A stretch of 56,098 bases of DNA. Source: a bacterium (lineage in GTDB: Bacteria; Sysuimicrobiota; Sysuimicrobiia; Sysuimicrobiales; Segetimicrobiaceae). This document shows, piece by piece, positions 32,814 through 41,408 of this stretch. Position 1 is the stretch's first letter; each line of letters starts with the position of its first letter. The stretch lies in the NCBI GenBank assembly GCA_035307765.1, contig DATGHU010000041.1:86089-142186 (forward strand), written 5' to 3'. The notes under the pieces were generated by a model. That model had not been told where the DNA came from, made no database searches, and saw only the letters and a program-made list of their open reading frames with translations. The position numbers and the translations under genes were made by a program.

Positions 32814-32927
32814 CCGAATCAGCCCCGGCTTTTTCTCAGGCCTGAGCCCCCTCAAGGCCGCGTGAAGCAGGCCGTCTTTCAGCCGTTGCCGGTATTCCAC
32901 CTCTACGACCAGGTGGGCCGTACCCAA
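32814..32927 (-). pseudogene. Remnant of an ATP-dependent DNA ligase C-terminus (LigD/LigC type)
   Basis: On the minus strand about 38 codons read GTAHLVVEVEYRQ, then LKDGLLHAALRGLRPEKKP. This fits the end of the OB domain of ATP-dependent ligases, where a V.EV.(F/Y)..WT.DG.LRH..F.GLR.DK pattern is conserved. Nothing before or after resembles a ligase, and the frame continues into unrelated residues. It lies 40 bases from the stop of the O-methyltransferase gene. The match is made by eye. Confidence 0.45.
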
Positions 32928-32966
32928 TGGGCGGGAGTGGGAGGCAACTCATGAAGATCGTCCCCG

Positions 32967-33983
32967 CTAAGCCGGGACGCCCTCGATGACGCACGGCCCG
33001 GCTTCGGTCGGGGTCGCGCCCACCAATCGGAATCCGCCTGCGGCAAAGAGGGCTGCCCACTCGTCGTGCGTGCGCTCTCGTCCTCCAGGTGACACCAACA
33101 TGTTCAGGTCGCTGAACTTGGCCATCGGCCCTTCGTTCGGAGGGTTGATCTCTCGCTCGATGACCAACAACGTCCCGTTCGGCCCGACCGCCACACGGCA
33201 CGTCCGCAAAATGGCCGTCGCCTGCGCGTCCTCCCAGTCGTGAAGAATGCTCTTCAGCACATATGCGTTGCCGCCGTTAGGGACGGCCTCAAAGAAGTCC
33301 CCGCCAACGACCTGGCAGCGATCGGCGACCCCGGCAGCCCGCAGCACCTGCTTGGCACCGGCCACCACCCGTGGCTGGTCGAATAGCACACCACGCATCG
33401 ACGGGTGCTTGGTCAGGATCGCCGCAAGGAGCGCACCGTGCCCCCCACCCACGTCTACCACGCACGCGAACTGTCTGAAGTCGTGGGCGCTGAGGACGGC
33501 ATCGGTAACGCCGCGGGACAGACTTGTCATCGCGTGGTCATAGATTGCCCCTGCCTCTGGATTGCGCGCGTGGTACTCCCACAGGCTCATGCCGTGGACG
33601 TGGCGGAAGGTGTTTTCCCCAGTCCGTACGCTGTGGAGAAGGTGTCCCCACGCTTGTCTGTATTCCGCCTGGCCGATGTAGACAGCAAACGGAGCGACTG
33701 TTTCGGGCGCGTCGGACCGTAAGCAGTGACCGACCGGGGTCAAGGAGAAGCGGCGGTCCGCGTCTTCCCGGAAGACCCCAACGCTGGCGAGCGCGCGGAG
33801 CACCCGGTACAGCGAACGCGGGTGGGTACCGGTCGCCGCAGCGAGGTCATCGCTGCTTCTCGCGCCGTTCTTCAAGAGGTCGGCGATTCCGAGCGTTGCG
33901 GCGACCTGGATGGCCTGCGATACTCTGAATCCGTTGACCAAGTCTAGAAGTATAGCGGATGGCCTCCGGTCGCCCGTGTCCAT
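32967..33983 (-). CDS. SAM-dependent O-methyltransferase (acetylserotonin/hydroxyneurosporene type)
   Basis: A 338-residue class I methyltransferase of the O-methyltransferase_2 family. An N-terminal winged-helix dimerisation domain (about 10-100: VAATLGIADLLKNGARSSDD, GTHPRSLYRVLRALAS) precedes the catalytic domain with VVDVGGGHGALLA near 173 for SAM and ILHDWEDAQA near 245, whose histidine is the usual base. It methylates a hydroxyl on a small aromatic or carotenoid/polyketide-like acceptor; the acceptor is unknown and no biosynthetic cluster is beside it. The start at 33983 has GGAAGGGGGG upstream. It lies between a DNA-ligase scrap and an integrase scrap and has lower GC than the operons around it, so recent acquisition is plausible. 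Confidence 0.9.
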   Translation of the reverse strand: MDTGDRRPSAILLDLVNGFRVSQAIQVAATLGIADLLKNGARSSDDLAAATGTHPRSLYRVLRALASVGVFREDADRRFSLTPVGHCLRSDAPETVAPFAVYIGQAEYRQAWGHLLHSVRTGENTFRHVHGMSLWEYHARNPEAGAIYDHAMTSLSRGVTDAVLSAHDFRQFACVVDVGGGHGALLAAILTKHPSMRGVLFDQPRVVAGAKQVLRAAGVADRCQVVGGDFFEAVPNGGNAYVLKSILHDWEDAQATAILRTCRVAVGPNGTLLVIEREINPPNEGPMAKFSDLNMLVSPGGRERTHDEWAALFAAGGFRLVGATPTEAGPCVIEGVPA

Positions 33984-34261
33984 CGTCGCGCCCCCCTTCC
34001 TGAGATGCACCAAGGACCTCACGTGATATCTGTCTGGCCTATGTACTCCTCCTTGCGTGGCCCGAGTTGTACACGGATGGGCGTCCAGTCGGGGGTCGAG
34101 AACATGGCATCGGCTTTTTGGAGGAGCATGGACACCGACTGACGAGGCCGCGGGTCTGCGCCCCGCGGGTCCAGGCCAAGGCGACAGAAGGCTCGGGCCA
34201 CGGTCTGCGTGAACATGGGCTCTTTGATAATGAGTTGGACGACACCAAAGGGGTGGAGAAT

Positions 34262-34363
34262 ATGAAGACAAGCGTCCTGGTCCTTCTGTCACTCCTGTTG
34301 CTGGTTGCTCCGGCTGTATCCCAGACCCCTGATGACAACTCATCGTCCCTGGCGTTCGGATAG
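34262..34363 (+). CDS. Possible 33-residue secreted peptide or truncated signal-peptide remnant
   Basis: A short frame starting at ATG 34262 with GGTGGAG just before it encodes a near-perfect signal peptide (MKTSVLVLLSLLLLVAPAVS, cleavage likely at about 20) and only 13 more residues ending LAFG. Either a tiny secreted peptide or the front of a gene whose remainder was lost in this decayed patch. A further short frame (34381-34524, 47 residues) follows without a ribosome-binding site and resembles nothing I know. Confidence 0.35.
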   Translation: MKTSVLVLLSLLLLVAPAVSQTPDDNSSSLAFG

Positions 34364-34635
34364 GGAAGCGGACGTTAACGATGACTATCGAAGATCTCCT
34401 ACGGATGAATGGCCCTTCAAGTACGATACTCTGGACGGCGGGTTATCAATCGGCTCTTAATGCGAGACGAGATTTTTTGGCCCACGATTGGATTCCTCTC
34501 GGGCCTTGGGGCGGTCACGTTTGATCGAAAGAAGGTCGAGGTTTTGGTAGCCGGAATCGTCGGAAGCGTCGTACCTTTCAAAACGGATACGAGGATCGCA
34601 CTGCTTCAGAGTAAGCATAGCGATATATTCACAGT
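34364..34635. other. AT-rich intergenic patch
   Basis: This segment is clearly richer in A and T than the rest of the window and holds only short frames without recognisable homology. It ends where the integrase C-terminal remnant begins, so it may be the worn body of an integrated element. Confidence 0.35.
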
Positions 34636-34740
34636 GTGTACGTGAAGGAGCAGGCGGGCTACGCGTCAGCCGCGTTCACCCTCGACCGGTACGGCCACCT
34701 GGTTCGCTCGCGCAACCGCGACCGGAGCGACTTGACGACA
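34636..34740 (+). pseudogene. Tyrosine recombinase (phage integrase) C-terminal remnant
   Basis: The frame reads VYVKEQAGYASAAFTLDRYG followed by HLVRS. This is the terminal helix of tyrosine recombinases: the (L)GH.S...T...Y.H pattern with the catalytic tyrosine in DRYGH. The usual LGH is AGY, so the second active-site residue is lost. No upstream integrase sequence is found in any frame; what precedes is AT-rich. It is a dead tail of an integrated element between the methyltransferase and the binding-protein genes. Confidence 0.6.
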
Positions 34741-34998
34741 CAACCGTATCAGACGAAAAATCAGCCCACGAAAACATGGTCCCGCCACATCCCGGCCCGT
34801 CCCGTGCCCGATTTGCCCCTACGGTCTCTTCAACCCCACCTCCCCGCTGGCCCTTGATACAGGCCCCACACAGGGGCGAGGACCGATTTTGATGTTCTGA
34901 TCGTAGGGATGACAGGGGATGCCACGGACCGGGCGGAAGGTTTCCGTACCCGTAACGTGAATACCACCACGCGCTTTGCCGGAAGGAGAGGTGACGGG

Positions 34999-36534
34999 AT
35001 GCGACGATGGGGGGGACTGCTCCTAGCCACAACGATGGTGGTGGGCCTCATGGCCGTGGCCTTTGCCCAGGGGAAGGGCGGGGGAACGCTGCGGGCCGGC
35101 CTCGATGCCGATCCGCCGAACATGGATCCCCACCGCTCGACCGCCGCCGTGGATCGGCAGGTCTTTCAGAACCTCTACGACAAACTGGTGGACACCGACG
35201 ACACCCTCAAGATCGTCCCGATGCTCGCAGCCTCCTGGACGATCAGTCCCGACGGCAAGACCGTCACCTTCAAGCTCCGCCAGGGTGTCAAGTTCCACGA
35301 CGGGACGCCGTTTGACGCCGAGGCGGTCAAGTACAACTTCGACCGGATGCAGGACCCGAAGTTCCCCTCCGCCCGTCGGAGCGAGGTCGCGCCTGTGCAG
35401 AAAGTGACCGTCGTCAGCCCCGACACGGTCGCGCTCACCCTGGACAAGCCCTACAGCCCGCTGCTCTACGTGCTCACCGATCGGGCGGGGATGATGGTCT
35501 CGCCCGCGGAGGCGCAGAAGGCGGGGGCGAACTTTGCGCTCCACCCCGTCGGCACCGGGCCGTTCATGTTTGTGGAGAAGGTCCCCCAAGACCACATCAC
35601 CCTCAAGCGCAATCCCAACTATTGGGTGAAGGGCGAGCCCCTGCTGGACACCGTGATCTACCGCCCGTTTCCCGACGACAACGCCCGCGTCGCAAACTTG
35701 AAATCGGGCGACGTCGACATCATCAATATCGTGCCGCCGCCGCAGGTCAAGGCACTGGCGGAGGAGGCGAAGAAGCCCGGCGCCCGGTTTCGGCTGCTCG
35801 AGCACGGGGCTTTCGCCTGGCAGGGGATCTGGCTCAACGTGACCAAACCGCCATTCGACAACAAGCTGCTGCGCCAGGCCTTCAACGCGACGATCGACCG
35901 GAACGTGATCGCGAACGTCGTCCTCCAGGGCTCGGCGTACCCATCCTACTCATTTTTCCCCAACGGGACCCCGGCGTACGACCCGACGTGGAAGATCCCC
36001 CCGCGCAACATCGCGCTGGCGAAGGAGAAGCTTCAGGCCGCGGGGCACCCGAATGGGTTCGAGTTCACGCTGCTGATCGTCCCGGGGGAGGTGGCGGGCG
36101 CGCTGGGGCAGGCCGTCCAGTCGATGGCCGCCGACGCCGGGATCCAGGTCAAGCTCCAGATCGTCGAGTTCGGGACGATGCTGCACGAGACCGACACGTT
36201 GATGCACCAGGCCGCGCTCCTGGGGTGGAGCGGTCGGCCGGACCCGGACTTCGATGTCTACCCATTTGTCACCCAGTCCGGGATCGGCTCGTTCAACGAC
36301 GCCGGGTACACGAATCCTCAGGTCCAGACCCTGCTGGACGCCGCGCGCCTGCTCAACGACATGACCCAGCGGCGCCGTGCGTACAAGGAAGTGACGCAGA
36401 CGCTCGCCGATGACCTGCCGTATATTTGGCTCTACTTTCCGAAGGAGTACAAGCTCATCAGCACGCGGGTGCATGGCTACGTGCATGTCCCCGACGGGAT
36501 GATGCGGTTTCGGACGGTGTGGCTCTCGCCGTAG
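34999..36534 (+). CDS. ABC transporter substrate-binding protein, family 5 (dipeptide/oligopeptide type), copy 1
   Basis: A 511-residue periplasmic-type binding protein (SBP_bac_5). A Sec signal peptide ends at AVAFA near residue 24, with no lipobox cysteine, so it should be free rather than lipid-anchored. The mature protein has GGTLRAGLDADPPNMDPHRS, SWTISPDGKTVTFKLRQGVK and RNPNYWVKGEPLLD, all standard for peptide, nickel or opine binding proteins. The start at 34999 has GGAGAGG upstream. The next gene is a close paralogue of identical length, followed by two permeases. The ligand is unknown; the downstream N-carbamoylase-type gene hints at N-acyl or carbamoyl amino acids or peptides. Confidence 0.93.
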   Translation: MRRWGGLLLATTMVVGLMAVAFAQGKGGGTLRAGLDADPPNMDPHRSTAAVDRQVFQNLYDKLVDTDDTLKIVPMLAASWTISPDGKTVTFKLRQGVKFHDGTPFDAEAVKYNFDRMQDPKFPSARRSEVAPVQKVTVVSPDTVALTLDKPYSPLLYVLTDRAGMMVSPAEAQKAGANFALHPVGTGPFMFVEKVPQDHITLKRNPNYWVKGEPLLDTVIYRPFPDDNARVANLKSGDVDIINIVPPPQVKALAEEAKKPGARFRLLEHGAFAWQGIWLNVTKPPFDNKLLRQAFNATIDRNVIANVVLQGSAYPSYSFFPNGTPAYDPTWKIPPRNIALAKEKLQAAGHPNGFEFTLLIVPGEVAGALGQAVQSMAADAGIQVKLQIVEFGTMLHETDTLMHQAALLGWSGRPDPDFDVYPFVTQSGIGSFNDAGYTNPQVQTLLDAARLLNDMTQRRRAYKEVTQTLADDLPYIWLYFPKEYKLISTRVHGYVHVPDGMMRFRTVWLSP

Positions 36535-36607
36535 AGGCCGGGGCGGACCGGGAGGGCCGGCGGCCTGCGGTGACCCGCATGCGCCCATCGTCTGGGGGGA
36601 TCTGACG

Positions 36608-38143
36608 ATGCGCAGATGGAGGGCAGGGTGGCTCGGCGTGGCGATCGTGGCCGCGCTCATCGTCACTGCGTCCGCGCAGGGCAGGCGCGGGGGGACCCTG
36701 CGGGCCGCGCTGGACCGGGACCCCCCGAACATGGATCCCCACCGCTCGACCGCGGCCGTCGACCGTCAGGTGTTCCAGAGCCTCTACGATAAGCTCGTGG
36801 ACACCGACGAAAACCTCCGCGTCGTGCCGATGCTGGCGACGGTCTGGACGATCGCCCCGGACGGCAAAACCGTGACCTTTAAGCTCCGGACCGGCGTGAA
36901 GTTTCAGGACGGCACCCCGTTCGATGCCGGGGCGGTGACCTATAACTTCGAGCGGATGCAGGATCCGAAGTTCCCCTCCGCCCGGCGCAGCGAGATCGGC
37001 CCGATCCAACAGGTGACGGCCGTGGACCCCACCACGGTGCAGATCTCCCTGGAGCGCCCCTACAGCCCGCTGCTCTACGTCCTCACCGACCGCGCGGGGA
37101 TGATGGTGTCCCCCACCGCGGCGCGGAAGGAGGGGGCGAACTTCGCCCTGCACCCCGTCGGCGCGGGACCGTTCAGGTTCGTGGAAAAGATCCCTCAAGA
37201 CCACATCACGCTGGAGCGCAACCCCGACTACTGGGAGGGAGGCCTGCCCCTCCTCGACCGGATCGTCTACCGGCCGATCGTCGACGACAACGCCCGCGTC
37301 GCGAACCTGAAATCCGGCGACGTCGACATCATCAACGTCGTCCCGCTGCCGCAGATCAAGCAGCTGGCGGAGGAGGCCAAGCAGCCCGCCGCCCGGTTTC
37401 GGCTGCTCGAGCGCGGCGCGTTCCAGTGGTACGGCGTCTGGCTGAACGTGACCAAGCCGCCGTTCGACAACAAGCTCCTCCGCCAGGCGCTCAACGCGAC
37501 GATCAATCGGAACGCGCTGGCGAGCGTCGTCCTGCAGGGGGCGGCGTACCCGGCGTTCTCGTTCTTCCCGAACGGGACGCCGGCGCACGACCCCGCGTGG
37601 AAGATCCCGCCCCGCAACCTCCCGCTGGCCCGGGAAAAACTCCAAGCCGCCGGCCATCCGGGGGGGTTCGCGTTTACGCTGCTGGCACTGCCGGGGCAGA
37701 CCGATCAAGAGCTCGCCCAGGCGATTCAGTCGATGGCCGCCGAGGCCGGGATCGAAGCCAAGATCCAGATCATCGAGTTCGGTGCGATGCTGGATACGAT
37801 GGCCCACCTGCAACACCAGGCCGGCCAGATTGGGTGGAGCGGGCGGCCCGATCCGGACTTCGACGTGTTTCCGTTCGTCACCGAGTCCGGCATCGGCTCA
37901 TTCAACTACGCCGGGTACGTGAACCCGAAGGTGCAAGAACTGCTCGATGCCGCCCGGCTCCTCAACGACATGGGTCAGCGGACGCGGGCGTACGGTGAGG
38001 TGACGAAAATCCTCGCCGACGATCTTCCCTATCTCTGGACGCACTTCCCCAAGGAATACAAGCTGGTCTCCACCCGGGTGCACGGCTTCGTGCAGGTGCC
38101 CGATGGCATGATGCGCTTTCGGACCGCATGGCTCTCGCCATGA
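36608..38143 (+). CDS. ABC transporter substrate-binding protein, family 5, copy 2
   Basis: A tandem paralogue of the previous gene, also 511 residues, aligning without major gaps and about three quarters identical by eye. Signal peptide to about residue 23 (VTASA then Q), no lipobox. Shared motifs are DPPNMDPHRSTAAVDRQVF, PYSPLLYVLTDRAGMMVSP and LLNDM. Differences cluster in surface loops and in pocket-facing parts of lobe 2 (GAFQWYGVW against GAFAWQGIW; EFGAMLDTMAHL against EFGTMLHETDTL), so the two may bind different ligands. A GGGGG run nine bases upstream serves as ribosome-binding site. It leads into the permease genes. Confidence 0.93.
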   Translation: MRRWRAGWLGVAIVAALIVTASAQGRRGGTLRAALDRDPPNMDPHRSTAAVDRQVFQSLYDKLVDTDENLRVVPMLATVWTIAPDGKTVTFKLRTGVKFQDGTPFDAGAVTYNFERMQDPKFPSARRSEIGPIQQVTAVDPTTVQISLERPYSPLLYVLTDRAGMMVSPTAARKEGANFALHPVGAGPFRFVEKIPQDHITLERNPDYWEGGLPLLDRIVYRPIVDDNARVANLKSGDVDIINVVPLPQIKQLAEEAKQPAARFRLLERGAFQWYGVWLNVTKPPFDNKLLRQALNATINRNALASVVLQGAAYPAFSFFPNGTPAHDPAWKIPPRNLPLAREKLQAAGHPGGFAFTLLALPGQTDQELAQAIQSMAAEAGIEAKIQIIEFGAMLDTMAHLQHQAGQIGWSGRPDPDFDVFPFVTESGIGSFNYAGYVNPKVQELLDAARLLNDMGQRTRAYGEVTKILADDLPYLWTHFPKEYKLVSTRVHGFVQVPDGMMRFRTAWLSP

Positions 38144-38189
38144 CGGGCGCAGCGAGGCCGGCGGCGACAGCCCCGCGGAGGGCCTTGGG

Positions 38190-39146
38190 GTGATCCGGTT
38201 CATCGCCCGCCGGCTCCTCCAGACGATCCCCGTGCTGTTCTTCGTCAGCGTCATCATCTTCGTGCTCATCAACCTGGTGCCGGGCGACGCCGCCCGGCTC
38301 TTCCTCGGAGAGGAGGCACCCCCCGACGCCCTCGCCGCGCTGCGCCACGAGATGGGACTCGACCGCCCCCTCTACGTGCAGTACCTCCGCTGGGTGGGGG
38401 GGATGCTGCGCGGCGATTTCGGCCATTCCTTCAAGGACAACCGGAAGGTCCTCGCGACGGTCCTTCAGAAGGTGCCGGTGACCGGGGAGCTCACGGCCGG
38501 GGCATTGATCATCGCGTGGACGATCGCGATCCCGGCCGGGGTGCTCGCGGCGTGGCGGCGGCGGACCGCCGTGGACTACTCCGTCTCCGCGGCGGCGCTG
38601 ACGGGGCTCAGCCTCCCGACCTTCTGGCTCGGGATCATGCTCATCTACCTGTTCGCCGTGCACCTGCGCTGGCTCCCCGCCTCCGGATACGTCTCCTTCA
38701 CCCAGGATCCCGCCCGCAACCTCAAGACGATCGTGATGCCGGCGTTCGTCCTGGGGGTCGTGCTCGCCGCGGTGGTGATGCGGCAACTCAGGAGCAGCAT
38801 GCTGGAGGTGCTGAACGCGGACTACGTCCGGACGGCGAGCGCCAAGGGGCTCGGCGGACGCGTGGTCCTCATCCGGCACGCCCTCAGGAACGCGCTGATA
38901 CCCGTGATCACGGTGATGGGGATCCAGATGGGCACCCTCCTCGGCGGCGCGGTGATCACGGAGACGATCTTTTCCCTGCCGGGCCTGGGCCGGCTGGCGC
39001 TGGAGTCGATCTACGGGCGCGACTATCCGATGCTGGAAGGCGTGGTGCTGTTTAGCGCGTTCTCAATCCTCCTCATCAACCTGCTCGTGGACATCGTCTA
39101 CTCGCTGATCGATCCGCGCATCAAGCTCGCCGGGGGGCGCACGTGA
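38190..39146 (+). CDS. ABC transporter permease, DppB/OppB type
   Basis: A 318-residue inner-membrane permease with about six hydrophobic segments, opening MIRFIARRLLQTIPVLFFVS as typical for DppB. The EAA loop that contacts the ATPase is DYVRTASAKGLGGRVVLIRH near 211-230. The GTG start at 38190 has GGAGG eight bases upstream. It pairs with the next permease, whose start overlaps its stop (GTGA). Together with one or both binding proteins it would form the import channel for a peptide-like solute. Confidence 0.94.
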   Translation: MIRFIARRLLQTIPVLFFVSVIIFVLINLVPGDAARLFLGEEAPPDALAALRHEMGLDRPLYVQYLRWVGGMLRGDFGHSFKDNRKVLATVLQKVPVTGELTAGALIIAWTIAIPAGVLAAWRRRTAVDYSVSAAALTGLSLPTFWLGIMLIYLFAVHLRWLPASGYVSFTQDPARNLKTIVMPAFVLGVVLAAVVMRQLRSSMLEVLNADYVRTASAKGLGGRVVLIRHALRNALIPVITVMGIQMGTLLGGAVITETIFSLPGLGRLALESIYGRDYPMLEGVVLFSAFSILLINLLVDIVYSLIDPRIKLAGGRT

Positions 39147-40030
39147 CGGTTGCCGTGGAGGCGCTGCCCCGGCCTAGGGGCCGGACCCGGGAGCGGCGCG
39201 GGCTGCAGCACCTGGCGCGGCGGTTCGCCCGAAACCGGCTTGCGTTCGCGGGGTTCGTCGCCTTTGTCGCGATCGTGTTGATGGCCATCCTCGCCCCTTG
39301 GGTCGCCCCGGCCTCCCCGGTCAAGACCGACTTCGGCGCCACCTTGCTGGCGCCCAACGCGCAGCACTGGTTGGGGACCGATGAGCTGGGGCGGGACGTC
39401 TTGAGCCGGGTGATCTTCGGCGCGCGCGCGTCGCTCGAAGCCGGGCTCGTCTCGGTGACCTTGGGGATCGCCGCGGGGCTGCCGCTCGGAATCGTGGCGG
39501 GGTTTTATCGGGGACGGCTGGACGACGTCTTGATGCGGTTGACCGATGCCATGCTCTCCTTCCCGCAGCTGATCCTCGCCCTGGCGGTCGCGGCCGTCCT
39601 GGGACCGGGGCTAGGGAAGGCGATGATTGCGATCGCCGTCGTCCTCGCCCCCGTCTTCATGCGCGTCATGCGGGCGCAGGTGCTCACCGAGCGGGAGCGG
39701 GAGTACGTGGATGCCGCGCGGGCGATGGGGGCGGCGGACCGACGGATCATCTGGCGCCATCTCCTGCCGAACAGCCTGGCGCCGATCCTCGTTCAAGGGT
39801 CGCTCAACGTTGCCGGGGCGATCATCACGGAGGCCACCCTCAGCTTCCTCGGACTCGGGACACAGCCTCCCACCCCCTCCTGGGGATCGATGCTCAACGC
39901 CGCGCAGCAGTACTTGAGTCAGGCGATCTGGCTGTCGTTCTGGCCGGGGCTGGCGATTGCCGTCACCGTGTTCTCCGTGAACGTCGCCGGAGACGGGCTG
40001 AGGGAGATCTGGGACCCGCGAACCCGCTGA
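39143..40030 (+). CDS. ABC transporter permease, DppC/OppC type
   Basis: A 295-residue permease of the DppC type. It has the extended N-terminal cytosolic stretch and first helix (FVAFVAIVLMAILAPWVAP), the short periplasmic loop HWLGTDELGRDVLSR that is diagnostic of DppC, and an EAA loop EREYVDAARAMGAADRRIIW. It starts with GTG overlapping the DppB stop. No DppD/DppF ATPase genes follow; the next gene is a hydrolase. The ATP-binding subunits must come from elsewhere or be shared with another importer. Confidence 0.94.
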   Translation: MTVAVEALPRPRGRTRERRGLQHLARRFARNRLAFAGFVAFVAIVLMAILAPWVAPASPVKTDFGATLLAPNAQHWLGTDELGRDVLSRVIFGARASLEAGLVSVTLGIAAGLPLGIVAGFYRGRLDDVLMRLTDAMLSFPQLILALAVAAVLGPGLGKAMIAIAVVLAPVFMRVMRAQVLTEREREYVDAARAMGAADRRIIWRHLLPNSLAPILVQGSLNVAGAIITEATLSFLGLGTQPPTPSWGSMLNAAQQYLSQAIWLSFWPGLAIAVTVFSVNVAGDGLREIWDPRTR

Positions 40031-40177
40031 GCTCGTCCCCGCTGCTCCGGCAATCGATCCGCCCCGTCGGCGCTCGTGCCGGAGGCTTGACGATGCAGGG
40101 GCCCGCGGTCATTCTGGTGGATTTGGACACAGCAGGAGGCCCCGTCGATTTCCACGCCACGTATCGATGCTGATCGG

Positions 40178-41383
40178 TTGCGCGCGCGCCTCGAGGAGTT
40201 GGGCGCCATCGGCCGCACGCCCGAGGGGGGCGTCACGCGCCTGTCGTACCGGGAGGAGCACGCACAGGCCGCCCGGCTCTGCGCGCGCTGGATGCAGGAC
40301 GCCGGGGCCGAGGTGGGCGTGGACCCGTGGGGCAATCTCTTCGGCATCGTGGGGGGGAGTGGGGGGGCACCGCGGCCGATCGCGGCCGGCTCGCACCTCG
40401 ATACCGTGCCGAACGGCGGCATCTTCGACGGCGGACTCGGCGTCGTCGCGGCGATCGAAGCGGCGGCGGCCCTGCGCGCAGCGGGGAGACGCCTGCGTCA
40501 CCCTCTGATGCTCCTGGGGTTTGCCGAGGAGGAGGGGGTCTCGTTCAGCCTGGGGTGCCTTGGGTCCCGGGGCGTCGCCGGTCGGCTGCCGGCTCTCCAG
40601 GCGCTTGTCGATCGGACCGGCCGATCCGCCGCGGACGCGATCCGGGCGTTCGACCCCGGCGTCCCCCGCCGGGCGATGCCGGCGCCCCCGGCCGCGTATC
40701 TCGAACTGCACATTGAGCAGGGCCCGATCCTCGAACGCCAGCGCACGCCGCTCGCCTCGGTCGACGCCATCGTCGGCATCGCCCGGATGTCCTTCCTCTT
40801 CCTTGGGGAGGCGAATCATGCCGGGACGACCCCGATGGAGGGGCGCCGGGATGCGCTGTGGGGCGCGGCCGACCTCGTGGCTCAAGTGCGAGAGATGGCC
40901 CGCGCGACCGAGGGGCGGGCCGTGGGGACCGTCGGCCAGTGCACCGTGTCGCCCGGCGTCCCCAACGTCGTGCCGGGGCGGGCCGAGGTAACGGTTGAGG
41001 TCAGGAGCGCCGACGGCGCGCTCCTCGACCGCCTCTGCGGGGGGGTCGTTGCGGCCGCACAGACCTGCGCCGTCGCCTACGGGCTGACCGTCGAGCACCG
41101 ACACGGGTGGACCGAGCCCCCGGTCCCCCTCGATCCTCGGATCCGCGCGGAGGTGGTGGCCGCGGCGGGCGACCTGGGCTGGCCGATTGCCACCATGTCG
41201 AGTTGGGCCGGCCACGATGCCAAAATCCTCGCCGGTATCGGGCCGACGGGGATGATCTTCGTCCCCAGCGCGGGGGGCATCAGTCATTCCCCATTCGAGC
41301 GAACGGGGTGGGAGGACGCCGCCCGCGGGGCGCAGCTTCTGTGCCGCGCGCTGGAGCGGCTGGATGCGGGGGACGAGAGCTAG
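40178..41383 (+). CDS. M20-family N-carbamoyl-L-amino-acid hydrolase / allantoate-type amidohydrolase
   Basis: A zinc amidase of the hydantoinase/carbamoylase branch (AmaB/HyuC-like), at least 401 residues. Ligands are visible: AGSHLDTVPNGGIFDGGLG, FAEEEGVSFS, YLELHIEQGP and, near the end, GHDAKIL. SMSS... the dimerisation lid lies at about 215-330. It releases an amino acid from N-carbamoyl or ureido substrates. 40178 (TTG) is only the first standard start codon in frame. Homology (ISTPRIDADRL) begins ten codons earlier, and an AGGAGG sits eight bases before ATT at 40148, which may be the true start and would give 411 residues. It probably acts on solutes brought in by the adjacent ABC importer. 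Confidence 0.92.
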   Translation: MRARLEELGAIGRTPEGGVTRLSYREEHAQAARLCARWMQDAGAEVGVDPWGNLFGIVGGSGGAPRPIAAGSHLDTVPNGGIFDGGLGVVAAIEAAAALRAAGRRLRHPLMLLGFAEEEGVSFSLGCLGSRGVAGRLPALQALVDRTGRSAADAIRAFDPGVPRRAMPAPPAAYLELHIEQGPILERQRTPLASVDAIVGIARMSFLFLGEANHAGTTPMEGRRDALWGAADLVAQVREMARATEGRAVGTVGQCTVSPGVPNVVPGRAEVTVEVRSADGALLDRLCGGVVAAAQTCAVAYGLTVEHRHGWTEPPVPLDPRIRAEVVAAAGDLGWPIATMSSWAGHDAKILAGIGPTGMIFVPSAGGISHSPFERTGWEDAARGAQLLCRALERLDAGDES

Positions 41384-41408
41384 GAGTTCGCGACTGGAGG
41401 TGAGGTCG

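Noticed and set aside
34019-34216. A 65-codon minus-strand frame upstream of the O-methyltransferase
   Set aside because: No recognisable family, no ribosome-binding site, and it overlaps a decayed AT-rich patch; I could not support it as a gene.
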